Assembly: GCF_019649055.1 (NCBI RefSeq)
Contig: NW_026570314.1
Coordinates: forward strand, 1-64,000
DNA: 64,000 nt
Source of the DNA: Paramacrobiotus metropolitanus
Taxonomy: Eukaryota > Tardigrada > Eutardigrada > Parachela > Macrobiotidae
Direction of reading: 5' to 3'
Below the pieces are notes generated by a model. It ran no database searches. It was not told the DNA's origin and saw nothing but the letters and a program-made list of their open reading frames with translations. Below, piece by piece: positions 34,428 through 46,211 of this stretch. The translations under genes and the position numbers were made by a program. How positions within the stretch are numbered: the first letter of the stretch is position 1; every line of letters begins with the position of its first letter.

Positions 34428-37251
34428 ATGGCGCAGAGCTCCAGACTCTCCTCCAACCTAGGAAATCGCGGGGGTATGGGGAAGATTGCTGACTGTATGA
34501 AGCAGGTGTTAGTTCGTGGAGAGATGAGCGACGTTCAGTTCGCGGTGGGACGGGATTATGGAGCACCACGGATTTTTTCAGCTCACAGGTAGCTTTCTCA
34601 TTACATGTGGCTTGCTGGCTGCTGCTTCGTTCTATGGTCTCGCTGGCGATTATTGCACACTTTTGCTTAATATTTGCTTGTTATACTAACCGTGTAACTG
34701 CGCAGAATCATCATGAGTGCCCGGAGCGATGTATTCTACACCATGTTCTACGGAAGCGTCCCCGAGAACTGTGCAGCTCCTATTGATATTTCGGACATTC
34801 TTCCCGACGCATTCGCAAATGTGCTAAGGTATGTGTCTATGCTGAAGTGGAGGGAGAGCAGTCGGCACTTCTTTTCCCAGTTTTTAAGGTCGGATTTGAA
34901 GTCGCTCGCGGAAGACCTAATAAAAATTGACAGCCAGGGAGCGCCGTAGATTTTTATTCTTTATTTATTTATTATTCTTTATTGATTTTTTATTATCGAA
35001 CTGTTTTTCAGTTGTGTTTTACATACTTTAAAGTTTTCGAATTTGTTTCAAAGCTTTTCTGGCTTCTTCGATTTGTTAGGTAATAAAATATCTTTTAAAA
35101 AAATGTTCATAGAACTAATCATCCCGGCAGACTTCCAGATTTATTTTCCCTCTGTCCGGCGATTTGTGCATTGCGCTGTGTGTAAGCTACACGTCTTAAT
35201 TTTAATCGTAGCTATATTTACACGGATGCCGTGCCGAACCTCAGCGACGACAACGTCTTCCCGACGCTAAACAGCGCCGATAAGTATGACTTACCTTTGC
35301 TGGTGGAGAAGTGTGTCGAATTTATTCTGAATAAGCTCAACCTCGATAACTGCCTGGAAATCCTGGAGAAGGTTGGTTCTCGGTCCCAGTTTAGTATGTA
35401 ATTGGGGCTCGAACAAACAGTTGTCAATGACAGTTATGGCATCTTCTTTTGCAGGCCGTTCAGCATACGTGCGCGTCGCCGGACATCATGGAGCGGTGTT
35501 TGCAGTTGGTTGATGGGTCAGCGGAAACTATCTGGCAGTCTGATCGTTTCTCCAGCATCAGACCTGAGACGCTGCTGATCGTTCTTCAACGGGAGACTTT
35601 GGCCGCCGATGAAGCCACCATCTATGAATCGATAGAAAAGTAGGGCTTTCAAATTCGGCAATATGTTGCCACTTCTGCTTTCCGAAAAGTTTCTTGTTTT
35701 CCGCAACGGCAAATCACAGTTTTCGTTCCGCAATTCGGACGTGGTTTTTCTACGTGAATATGATGATAATGTTGAAATCGTATTATTATCAGAAGCCTCG
35801 TACACGCCTACTGCGCATACTCTGCAGCTGCTGCATTTTTGCGAAGTAATTTATGGGTAACCTTTAGTCGCCGTTTTTTTCTTGGTAGTTGGGCTGCGGA
35901 GGCGTGCGAGGAAAAGAAAATCGACGCTTCTGCGGTAAATCGACGTGAAATTTTGGGACCGGCACTGTATCTTGTTCGATTCCCGCTGATGGCCGATGCG
36001 CAGTTGATGGATGGGCCCGCTAAGGTAACAGAAATCTGCGGAAATCGTTGGCAAACGACTTGAGCGGTGACCGATTTAAATGATGGCCTGTATTTTTACA
36101 TTCGAAAATAGAAATATGAAGGATAAATTTTGTTTTAGACCGGCTTGCTGTTGCAGTCTGAGTTATGGGACATCTTCCGCTGTAAGCATGCCGCCGTCAA
36201 ACCGGCGCTGCAGTTTCGTAGGGAGGCTCGACAAAGTGCGTATAGTTGTACACGGTTGGTAATAAAACTCAGATCGTTCTCTACCAGACATTTTTGTGCG
36301 TTTTGACAGACGATATGCGGCCTGAGGGCGTTATCAGTATTACGGTTCCGGACGTTAGGAAGCTGGAGGAGGATCGAACGATGAGCGATCCCATTACGGT
36401 CCGGAAACTGGCTTGGTGAGTGCTCGAATTGGTTGGACATAGGTCACCAGTGAAGCTATGATTGCGAATTTCAAAATCGCGCAAACGGTGGTACTCAAGT
36501 AGCTTTATTAGACTCATAGCTTCTCGCGTACGTTTAACTCAAAGACTCTTTTAAAACTTATAATTACAAGCCGGTTAGAAGCAGCAGGCTCACGTTCTCA
36601 TTAAGTGCGTTTGGTAGACATTTTGTTATAGGAGAATCCATGTAATGAAGCGTAAGACGACTGGCAGGGGATCTTTCGGCCTGGCGTATTTTCTGCATTG
36701 TGCTGGCGTGCCCGGCTCGGATTCCTGGAGGTGTCAGGCCAAAGCGGAGCTGCGCTTGCTACCATGGAATGCGGAAACTCCACCGATTAAAAGACGTATG
36801 TATGGGGTGGTTAGTTCTGTAGCAATTAATAACAGGGGACGATAAGCAAGGAACCCAATAACTGCTTACAAATAGGCAGAATATTTGCTTACTTTTCTTT
36901 AGATTAACCTGGCTTTAAAATTAAACAACCAAGACAAATATACTGCGCAGCTTATCCTTTTATTTCTGCCCTGTGTACTTGTGGCTGTACTCTCACGAAA
37001 GTATCTGTGTTGGCTTCAGCGATCTCCCATATGTTCTCGAAGAAAGAAAATGACTGGGGATTCACAAATTTTATCTACATGGAGGTGAGAATATTTTTGT
37101 TATACAATCCTGCATTGTGCAGTCGTGTTAACTATATTTCTTCGGGCCTAAGGATTTGATGGACCCGGTGCAAGGATATTTTAATCCCAGTGACTTCTCG
37201 TTGAAACTGCAAGTTCACCTGGCCGCAGAACCTCCTCAGGAAACTGAATAA
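34428..37251 (+). CDS. BTB-BACK-MATH protein, copy 6
   Basis: Exons: 34428-34588, 34706-34828, 35212-35371, 35455-35639, 35889-36024, 36139-36235, 36310-36415, 36632-36795, 37020-37084, 37153-37251; 431 residues, all splice sites GT-AG. BTB: SDVQFAVGRDYG, FYTMFYGSVPEN, YIYTDAVPNLSDDNVF. BACK: IMERCLQLVDGS, QRETLAADE, ALYLVRFPLMADAQLMDGP, LWDIFRCKH. MATH: ISITVPDVRKLE, DSWRCQAKAELRLLPW, ISHMFSKKENDWGFTNFIYME, DLMDP. Its exon 9 is the clearest MATH signature in the cluster. It is closest to copy 1 in exon lengths (106 and 164 nt for exons 7 and 8) and in residues such as the ERS-like linker, so the two probably form a sub-branch. Intact. Confidence 0.86.
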
Positions 37252-37819
37252 CTGTGTTGCTGAAATTTTGCCGATTTTTCTGCTAATTTACCGATTATTT
37301 TATCCACTGATAATCGTTAATTCTAGCATTGAAGCTTCTCTATGTCGTAGGGAAGTCCTTTCCATGTATCCATGGTCAGATGTGCAGCAAGAAAAAGAAA
37401 ATCGAGTTATTTTTATACGTGTACCGCTACGATTAAAACGACAAAGGTCGATATGTGATAGATCTGGTAAATGACCATCTGCGCAACTGCAGCGCAATGT
37501 GTCCATACATAAGAATGCACAAAACGGGTGTATGTGATTTCCTGACGTGTGAGAGACGCAAATACGAATGGAAAGACCATCAATCAGGGTCGTTTACGGT
37601 TGAGGATGCTGTACCTTCCAGAATGAAAAAATTAGTATGTTTACAGCAGTTCAGTTCAAACAGCAACGCTTATTATCGTGCCCTGTCCCGGTTGGCGAGA
37701 GTTCTCGGTCTTCGTCCGTTAACCTGCTTATCACACAGTGGTGCAGCATATAATTGTGCAGCATTCCTGACGGGACTGTTTTAAGCTCTCTGATTGAAAA
37801 GAAATTTAGCAGTTATGTA
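37252..37819. other. Intergenic, no feature recognised
   Basis: About 570 bp after copy 6 with no recognisable coding or repeat structure. Confidence 0.5.
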
Positions 37820-38089
37820 CTATCTTGTAGGGACGCATCGTACAGTTAAAGTCTCTAGCGCTCTGCCCACATTCCCAGAAGCATTAATAATAACATGCTC
37901 GCGCAAATACAGTATGTGATGCATGTATCCCATATTTCCCAGGCGCATTAGGTAGTCGTCCGCGTTCGGCTCTTCCATCGCATAGAGGATCGAACATAGT
38001 TCCACTAACCAGGGCAGTTCAAATTTCCCAGCGCAGTACAGCGTGGGAAAGACAGTGGCCGAGCCATGTGCTCCACCTTGTTCGTCAAT
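37820..38089 (-). pseudogene. Diverged antisense BTB fragment
   Basis: A 90-codon open frame on the minus strand starts IDEQGGAHGSATVFPTLYCA and continues GKFELPWLVELCSIL. It aligns with exon 3 of the neighbouring genes, which read DNVFDTLKCADKYDLPLLVTMCTDFVL. The shared pattern is VF-x-TL-x-CA-x-K-x-x-LP-x-LV-x-x-C. The rest (YAMEEPNADDYLMRLGNMGYMHHILYLREHV) is not recognisable in the sister genes. It has no start codon and no other exons that I can find. It is an inverted, much older relic of the family or an exon of an unrelated BTB gene. Confidence 0.5.
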
Positions 38090-39131
38090 TACTGAAAAAC
38101 CGTGTTACTGCACAATTTCAAGCTGATAACTGAAGGAACAGATCCGTTGGGCGTTGATTATTTTATGACTGCAACAACAGATGGCACTGTTACAAGAATA
38201 TTTTCGACGGGGCACTTTTCTACTGGTCGTTTGCAGCAACACGAAACTGTCTCTGAACGTATCCACAAAAGAACGTCGCATGCCGGATACCGTTTCCCTT
38301 GATCCATCAAAAATGTTAATTGCGTTACGCCCGCAATTACGAATTAACGAGTAGCTATTTTACACTGGACATAAGGCAGCAGCTGCATGCCAAATTGTTA
38401 TCTTTGGTAGTGCCTCAAAGTTATCCTCATATGCCGAAAAACTAATAACGGTCAGCTTAGTCAGCTGATGTGATTCAAAAATTTTCGCAACATTTCCTAT
38501 CTGCGCTAATGCATTTTGGCTCTACCCAAGCGAGTTGACATACTCGGTATCATCTTGTTAGAGAAGAGAAATGCACTGCTGCAGCCGTTCAGTGACACTG
38601 CACGGAAGTGACAAAAACCATTGTACTTTTTGTGAGTGGATCTTAAAAAAGGTTTCCGGTAGCATCACGTATCAACTATCGGCGCACGCCACAAACACTT
38701 CTTTGCTGCAGAATAAGTATAAAATGTCACATTACAATCACATACTGGAACTCTTAGGTCGGCTGTTGTTGGACGTTGTTGTTTGACTCTTAAAACGTTG
38801 TGACCGGTTTTACGATAAAGCAACGATGCTTAAAAGTATGAGCTTGTGCAAACATTGTACGGGTACCGAATTATGCGTACCATGTATGCGCTCATCCTAA
38901 AAGCGCTCTCTTATCTCGCAATCACACAATAATTCAGATAAGAATCATTAGATATGCATGCCTTGTCATTTCATTAGCCACGAATGAGTCCGCGAACAGT
39001 TCACTTAGTACTTGAACCCGTCTACTGCATAGAATTGTTTTCTTAAACGTTTCGAAAAATTAATATTATTAATTAGTACAGCTGCTTATCTGGGATTTTT
39101 GAATTGCTCTGGAAATTGAATCCTTCAAGTT
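38090..39131. other. Intergenic upstream of BTB copy 7
   Basis: No feature recognised in about 1 kb. Confidence 0.5.
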
Positions 39132-41239
39132 ATGTCTCAAAATCTCACGCAATCTTCGGGAGGGGAAAATCACCCCGTGGTGGCGAAAATTGGCGACTGT
39201 GTGAAGCACCTATTAGACAGTGGCGACATGAGCGATGTCCAGTTCGCGGTGGGACGGGATCAAGGCATTGTGAAGATTTTTTCGGCTCACAGGTACCTGT
39301 GAACGGTGATGGCTCAATTCGTGACTTTAATTTATACAGTCTGCATCCATTACAATCGAACCTGCTATTACAATTGTAAAACTCATTGTGCAGGATCATA
39401 CTGGGTGCTCGCAGCGCTGTGTTTCACAATATGTTTTATGGAAGCCTGCCAGAGAACTGCACAAATCCCATAAACATTCCTGATGTTCACCCCGACGCAT
39501 TTGCTAACATACTCAGGTATGGTACATCGTTACAGTGTTTCGTTGCTACTGCAGTGAATATAATACGGAAATTCTGCAGTTACATCTACACCGATGCGGT
39601 GAAGTCTTTAAACCTAGACAACCTCTTTGGCACACTGGGCTGCGCGGATAAGTACGACTTACCACTGTTGGTCGTCATGTGCACTGACTTCATCCTTGCT
39701 GAGCTTAGCATCGACAACTGCCTGGATGTTTTGGACAGTGTACGTGTTTTCGGGCTTTACATCCATGCTGCCCGAGCAGATCTTAACCGGCTTAGTTGTG
39801 TAGGCGGTTCACTGTGCAGTTGCTGCGCCGAGTATCCTGGAGAAGTGTTTGTGTCTGATTGATGAATCCGCAGAAGCTATTTGGGTATCGGAAAAATTCT
39901 GTGCGATTGGACAGGAGGCGCTATGCGCCATTCTCCAGCGGGATACGTTGACCGCCAATGAAGACATCATCTGCTTGGCTGTTAACGAGTAAAGCAGTTG
40001 TGGCAGTTCCTGTTCCACTACTCTAGAAAAGGTACTCCTTAAAGCTGTTACTTTTATCAATCGTTTTCTGTCAGGTGGGCTGTCAACATGTGTGCGCGAA
40101 GGGATATCGACGCTACGTCCGCCAATCGCCGTGAAGTATTGGGCCGGGCGTTGTTTCTCATCCGGTTTCCGCTCTTGACCGATGCTCAACTGCTAGATGG
40201 ACCAGCTGATGTACGCTTTTTGCAACTATCATAATCTCTTTTCGATAGTCTTAAAGGTCAATAGTAATGTCTTCTTTATTTGAAATTAGTGGCCTTCTTA
40301 TTCCTGATAAATTGTAATACGAGTCTAATTTCCGTGAGCGATGCCTTTTTTATATGCACATTGTGAAATACATGTCAAATGTGTATGATATCTGATGCTC
40401 CTTTCAGAGCGGTTTGCTGCTGCAATCAGAAGGATGGGACATCTACCGCTACAAGCACGCTACAACCAAACCTAGGCTGTCGTTCTGCACGGAGCCTCGA
40501 CAAAGTTAGTGCGTTCATGGGCGTTACCGCCGTTTTCGAGCTTTATCTTATTGTTGTATTTCAAGACGTGCGTGCTGAGGGTGTCATTAACTATACGATA
40601 CCGGATATAAGGGAGCTCAGGAAAGCGGCTTTGTACAGTGATCCCGTAAACGTCAGAAAGCTGCTTTGGTGAGGTGTAGACGTAACGGAAATTGAAACTA
40701 GAAAGGTGGCTGGAGGTTGACTCCTCAGCGGCTCGTCGCATTGCAGGAACATTGCGGTGAACAAAAACATTGACCGTGAAGTTCCGGCTCTGGGCTTCTA
40801 CCTTCAGTGTGATGGCTATGCAGGATCCGATTCTTGGGCGTGTCAAGTTGCTGCCGAACTTTGTCTGCTGCCATGGAAACCGGAAACCCCTCCAGTTAAA
40901 AAACGTATGGTTTTTTATGCAGATACAGTATTGTGTTTTTCTTCCTACGGTCCATGATAATCAGTTGTACCGTAAGTACTAAGTTGTTGCGTATCCGATT
41001 TTGCAGAGGTGTCCAAGTTGTTCAACAAGAACGCGCATAGCAAGGGATCGTCGAAATACATCTCGATGGAGGTGTGAGAGTTGTGTTCAGGGAAAATCCT
41101 TGAAGTACACAGAACTGACATATGTCGTATGTCTTTTTAGGAATTGCTTGATCCGGCGAAAGGCTACATCAATCCAACTGACTTCTCTTTGAGGTTACAA
41201 ATTCAAATGATTGCTGATTTGCCGACTGGATTCAAGTGA
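39132..41239 (+). CDS. BTB-BACK-MATH protein, copy 7
   Basis: Exons: 39132-39292, 39394-39516, 39580-39739, 39804-39988, 40075-40210, 40408-40504, 40566-40668, 40747-40904, 41007-41071, 41141-41239; 428 residues, all GT-AG. Approximate domains: BTB 35-150 (SDVQFAVGRDQG, FHNMFYGSLPEN, YIYTDAVKSLNLDNLFGTL), BACK 150-290 (ILEKCLCLIDES, QRDTLTANED, LFLIRFPLLTDAQLLDGP, WDIYRYKH), MATH 290-425 (INYTIPDIRELR, SDSWACQVAAELCLLPW, VSKLFNKN, ISMEELLDP, INPTDFSLRLQI). This is the best template for the family. In known relatives BTB and BACK bind Cullin-3 and dimerise, while MATH recognises degradation targets, so a cytosolic or nuclear E3-ligase adaptor is inferred. The MATH domain is C-terminal here, unlike SPOP and the nematode BATH proteins. 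Confidence 0.87.
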
Positions 41240-41845
41240 ATGCATCACGCATATGGATATAACGCGTAAATAGGTAGGTACACTCTCCGCATTTCCAGTT
41301 TCACCTAGATTAACAGAGTACAGAATGTACAGAAATTCTGTATGTACATAAATTCTGCTGTAGGGACCGCCGCGCATACTGCACGGTGTGACGTACGGTA
41401 CCAAGTTTGTCTCCGCCCAGAAACCGTCTTTGAGAATTGAGAAACCTCCTAATGGATTCGGTAACGGGTACACTCTGAAATGTTTGCTTTTACCGGTGTA
41501 AAATTAAAATTCGATTTTTTAAAGATGCTTTTTGATTACTACTCTATTATATATGACAGATGTTGGCAGATGATTGTGCAGTTAATTCTGTTAACTATTA
41601 GAACCTCAAATTTCTGATCCTGGATGCGAGTCGTTGTTGGCGACGCGAAACTGGAACCGCTAGTATAAGAACGCTTTCGCGTTCAAATGCATCTGGGATC
41701 GAGAAGCGCGAGACCCTCGTGAGAAATATCATATAGTTTAATAATTACTTTTGAATTAGCCTTAGATATTACAGATTACCTCCTTTTTTATATAAAACTT
41801 ACGAATATGAAACATTTAGATATGGATATCAGATACCGTTTTGTA
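41240..41845. other. Intergenic before the DIRS-like element
   Basis: About 600 bp with no recognisable feature. An inverted TGTACAGAAATTCTGTATGTACA-like string, shorter than a functional hairpin, lies at 41329-41352. Confidence 0.45.
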
Positions 41846-41931
41846 TTATTGTTTCCGGTTACATGCAGAACAACTACTAAAAGGGACATATTCTTTATTG
41901 CAAATGCACAACCGCGTAGCGAAACAACCTC
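41846..41931 (-). repeat. DIRS-like element terminal repeat A (outer)
   Basis: 86-bp copy of repeat A, beginning ATTATTGTTTCCGGTTACAT on the plus strand. Its partner is at 42177-42285. Confidence 0.85.
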
Positions 41932-41949
41932 GTGACAAAAGAAAACAAA

Positions 41950-42176
41950 AAACAAAATAATTGCAACAGTGAATGCTACTTCAGTGCCGAATGTGGCTCC
42001 GTACGCTGAGCGCGTCCTTTTTATACTACTGGCTGGCAACTGGCCACAAGGGCGCTTGGTGCACGGTGCTCGCTAATTGGTTATGGTACAGCACACAACC
42101 GACAGGAGACAGCACAACAATACAGACATACTCCACCTCCAACAATAATACTCAGATTATGCGCATAATCTTTCCC
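41950..42176 (-). repeat. DIRS-like element repeat B (3' copy)
   Basis: 227-bp direct repeat of 46212-46438, differing at only a few positions (for example GGCAACT against GCCAACT). It includes a TTTTTATACTACT box that may serve the element's promoter. Confidence 0.88.
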
Positions 42177-42285
42177 ATTATTGTTTCCGGTTACATGCAG
42201 AACAACTACTAAAATGGGCATATTCTTTATTGCAAATGGGCATATTCTTTATTGCAAATGCACAACCGCGTAGCGAAACAACCTC
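42177..42285 (-). repeat. DIRS-like element repeat A (inner)
   Basis: Copy of repeat A carrying an extra 22-bp internal tandem duplication (GGGCATATTCTTTATTGCAA and two more bases). Confidence 0.85.
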
Positions 42286-42351
42286 CAAACCCCCAGGACA
42301 GACATGGAGAGGAACATGTGGATGCAAAAGGAACAGGAGATGGCCGATGAG

Positions 42352-43361
42352 TCAGAGCAGCGCGTCGCGAATGGCGTGGCAGAAGTCCGAACGTTCAAGG
42401 GAATCGCGTTGAATGTACTGCTGGTAGCAGTCGCTTTTCCAGTGGCCTTGGGCTTTCAGCGCGGATGCGGAGATCCCCAATTGTGCTGAAAATGTTGCGG
42501 CACCGCTGCGTAGCGAGTGGGCGAAAATGCGGGATGAATCAAAGCCGGCATGCGGGCGCACGTGGATAGTAGGCGGTTGTATAGACTGGAATACATTGGT
42601 GTCAATGTACCATTATCATAATAAGAAAACAAAGCGCTCGAAGCATTAAAGCGGTTATGCTGTATCACCTTCTTGAGCGCCGCCCTAGGACACAAGCAGT
42701 TGTCCCGTCCAAGTCTGGGGACTGGTATGTCGATTGTTTTCTTTTGAAAACGATCAGTTTTTAAAACTGTAACTGACAACAAAGCACCTTCGTGCGTAAG
42801 CCGCACGTCGCGATAAAGCAGGTGCGAATTACACTTGTTTTCAAACAGGTTTGAGCTGCGCAACAACGAGAAAAACCCAACCGCTGTTGCGGCCCAGAAA
42901 CAGCGCCGGTACTTCCTTTCTATAACGCATATATTTTTGTGAATTTTTAGCAAATCGCTCGGCAATATCGGTAGGCGCTTATTTGGCAGCTCAGTGCGAC
43001 TGCGCTGCAGCCCGGCCAATGCATGCCTGATGACGAAATGGTTAAGGTCAGGTGGGTCAAAATTGTTAAATGTGTGAAACGTTACCAAACTGAAAACATA
43101 ATTTTTGACAGTAAGAAATTCTAATCTTTTCGATAAGTAAGCAATATACAAGGCAATATTTTACTCTGTGGCTGGTAGCGCTCGCAGTTTATACTGCGTA
43201 CAGAAGGAAACAAATGTTCTCCACTGAGAGGAGCGAGTTCTGGCTGTGCCGGCTGCCATCGATTTCAGGCGAAGTGCCGACAGTTTACGATGTAAGTTGG
43301 CGACTGCAACAGGCACACAACGACAAATTAGGCCCGGGGAAGGTAAAGTGAAAATATTCAA
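42352..43361 (-). pseudogene. Tyrosine recombinase of the DIRS-like element, broken
   Basis: The N-terminal SAM-like part is at 43361-43164 (SQWRTFVSFCTQYKL and LPATE). An in-frame TAA at 43161-43163 follows, then the catalytic part (IALYIAYLSKRL). The first catalytic Arg lies in LLRSSNLF. The frame shifts by one base near 42560, after which the remaining catalytic motifs appear: AHSLRSG (His-x-x-Arg) and GHWKSDCYQQYI (His and the nucleophilic Tyr). All five catalytic positions of the family are thus present in the DNA but spread over two frames and a stop. The enzyme would recombine a circular DNA copy into the genome. No ATG start is visible; translation in such elements often depends on overlap with the RT frame. 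Confidence 0.82.
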
Positions 43362-45263
43362 AAAACCGTGCCCTGTGCTGCGCTGACTCGGTCAACCTGC
43401 TCAGGGCGTCTGCCATAACATTTTTAATGCCGGCCGCGTGTGCCGACACGACCCGGTAGTCATGAGCAACGCTAGCGGCAAATACGCGCTTGAACCATTT
43501 AAGCGCTTCAACGTTTTTCGTCGTTGCTCTATTGAGGAGGGAAACAGTTTGGGTGTTGTCCGACAGAACCAGCACTTTGCATCCTTCAAGACGGGATGCA
43601 CAAAGAATGAGCGGCAAGCATGCCGCAATTAATTCAAGGAAATTAATATTTCCCTGAAGTGAACCGTGCAGTAAGGGCGCTGGCACCCAGTTCTGCTCAA
43701 AGCCGGGTGGTGCAACGGTATCCGGCAGCCAAGTGCCGGCAAGCCACGTGCCACCGACATCTGCCCCAAACCCAGTGAAGGACGCGTCGGTGCAGATTAC
43801 CACCTCTTTGCGGGGTGTTCCTAGCGGGCACGGACACAGACCATTAAATTCGGATGCAAACTTCTCCCACCATGACAGTTCGTGACGTAAAAGACTGTTG
43901 ACCTTTACTTTGTGCCACGGTTTGTCCAGCGTCGAGAGTTGGTCTATAAATATTCGTGTAAACGTACGGGCGCCATAAACCGCCTTTGAAGCAAACGACA
44001 TATGGCCTACCAATTCCTGCAACTGTTTCTTTGAGATAGACGTCGCGGATTGGTGACATTTAATTAAATCTAACAACTTTTTAAGTTTATCTGCCGGGAG
44101 CTCTAGGCGTTGCAATTCAGAGTCGATTACTAACCCGAGAAAGGTTATCCGCCGGCTTGGGCCGGCGATTTTCTCCCATTTTGCCGAGAAACCCAAATTT
44201 GTTAGTAATTTAAAAAACTCAATAATGCTTCGTTGCAACTATCATAATCTTTCCCAATTAAAAGGAAGTAATCCAAGTAATAAACTACAACAAAACCGCG
44301 CTTAAGCATCATGTTCGCTAGAGCCAGCGAAATTTTTTGGAAGATCGCCGGCGCGTTTGCTAAGCCAAAGCAAAGACAACGGTCAACATAAAATGCGTCT
44401 GATTCTCCCTCAAAAGCCCATCGGAATCCCTGTAATTGCCAGTGCATCGGATGCACGGGTACAGAGCGATAAGCAGTCTTTATGTCAACAACGGCGAAAT
44501 AGCAATTAGGTGTTCCCAATCGCAAGGCATCGTCAACAGATTCAAAGCTAAATGCATCTGCCTCTATAAAGGAGCTCAGGGAAATGTCAAAGGGACGGCT
44601 ACAATCTGTGATAGGGCGCACGGATCCCGTCTCTTTCTTAGGCACAGCTCCTATCGCATGAATACGCAGAGGCTTTGCCGTCTGCCGCTGAATGCGACCT
44701 ATTTCTAACTCTTCGCGGAACAGCTTATCTAAGACGGGCTTAGTATCGCTGTTAAGAGCGCTGTGGTAATTAGCGCAATCGGTTGGCCCGATTGCATTCA
44801 CATCACAAACAATACGAAAGCCTTCCCTGATACCATCAAGAATAAAGCGTGCGTTTTCCATGCCTGAAATCTCACTAACCCAATTAGCGTAGTTGCGCGA
44901 CCAAGAACAAAATTCTAACGATTCGGGGAAGGGAGACAAACAAGTCTGCTCTGGAATGGCAGAGACAGAAGTAAACGACACACTAGTTTGATCCACGAGC
45001 GGAGCCGGCCGGACCGGCGCCGGTATTTCGGTGCTCCTGAAAGCTGTGCCCGCGCTTCCCGCACTCGCCGCAGACATGATTGAATGCACACGCTGTAGCT
45101 GAGCGGGGACATTTGCCTTCCTGGAAGGCATAGCAACAGGCGAATTTAAAGCGGCTCGAGTGTGAGCCGCTCTTCCCACGAAAAAGCTGCTTGTTACTGC
45201 TGGTGCCCTGTTGCCGGCGGTTACCGGCAAGAAAGTGTTTTGCGCCGATACTATTACGCTCAT
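43285..45263 (-). pseudogene. Reverse transcriptase-RNase H of the DIRS-like element
   Basis: ATG at 45263. RT palm motifs: YFAVVDIKTAYRSVPVHP, LCFGLANAPAIFQ, and VVYYLDYFLLIG where the family has Y-L-D-D; the second catalytic Asp is replaced by Tyr. A one-base frameshift near 44225 separates this from the continuing frame (44238-43285) with the RT connection (RRITFLGLVID) and RNase H (CTDASFTGFGADVG, INFLELIA, LSDNTQTVSLLN, AHAAGIKNVMADALSRL). The enzyme would copy the element's RNA. The start overlaps the end of the Gag frame by about 280 bp in a different frame, a usual arrangement for these elements. Confidence 0.88.
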
Positions 45264-46184
45264 TAAAGTCAGTCAGGGAAAACTCTTCTTCTTCCGCCTG
45301 ATGGCGGAATTCCATATCAAACGACAAAACAACGTCATCTCTAAAACTACATCTCATTGAGGCCAGAAATTCATCATATGCCAGGTGTTCCAGCAATGTG
45401 CTTGCGTACCCACCTGACATGGTTTTGCATAATTTCACAGCTGTGCGCCAGCTGTTTACGGAAAACTCGTCAAGAGATAAATCAGTTGGCAATACGGCCC
45501 TACTTTTAGCGCCAGGCTTTGGGCAAGCCAGTTCATGCGGCTGTTTAAGCTTGCGCGCTTCCTTTGGAAAACGGCCATCAACAGTGTCTGAACTTGTCGG
45601 TTTAGCACTTCCGCATGAATTCACAGACATAACGCTATTAGAACGAGCAAGCTTATTCCCACACAACTCACCGACGGGGGTTGGGGTGCGGAAGCTGGGC
45701 ATACGGACGCCAGAGGTAGTGGCGGCATGGTGACCTTTATGGTTTTGCCCGGCGGTATTGGCACGCTGGCGGCTGCTGCTGCGGGACGACGAGTACTGGC
45801 GGGATTTATGTCCGGCGACGGGAGTTGCGGTTTTCCGGCTGGCTAGTTTCGCGCGGATAAACTCCTCCAGGATACAGCGGACACCTTCTCGGCTAACAAT
45901 GGACAAATTGTCGGGAAATTTTGATGACTTCCCTAGGATCAGCAGGGTGGACTTTGATGTGATTTCCTCAGCTTCAAGTTCATCCTGGCAGGTGTTGTCT
46001 AATTTCAAACGCTCCAGTACAGTGGCGATGGAGTCGGCATCAGTGAACAGATGGGATTCTGCGATTTATACAGCTGACTTTTGGCGTCATCACAGGCGTA
46101 CAAAAGTTCAAGCTGGTCGCACAAGTCTTTTAACTGTTTAAAATTCAGCTTTTGTAAGGCTGATTTCGACTTCGGCACGTCCAT
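44983..46184 (-). pseudogene. Gag-like protein of the DIRS-like element
   Basis: The likely start is the ATG at 46184 (MDVPKSKSALQKLN). A one-base frameshift near 46055 leads into the main frame (46008-44983), which carries a Ser/Arg-rich segment and a C-terminal zinc-binding cluster, CCYAFQEGKCP then CAFNHVCGECGKRGHSF, typical of DIRS/Ngaro Gag proteins. It would package the element RNA. The stop at 44983 lies inside the RT frame. Confidence 0.75.
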
Positions 46185-46211
46185 AGCGACAACACTAAGT
46201 GACCGTTAATC

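Noticed and set aside
44202-45263. RT region as a LINE or Gypsy element
   Set aside because: The Gag zinc cluster, the RT-RH order, the tyrosine recombinase and the split direct repeats place it in the DIRS superfamily.
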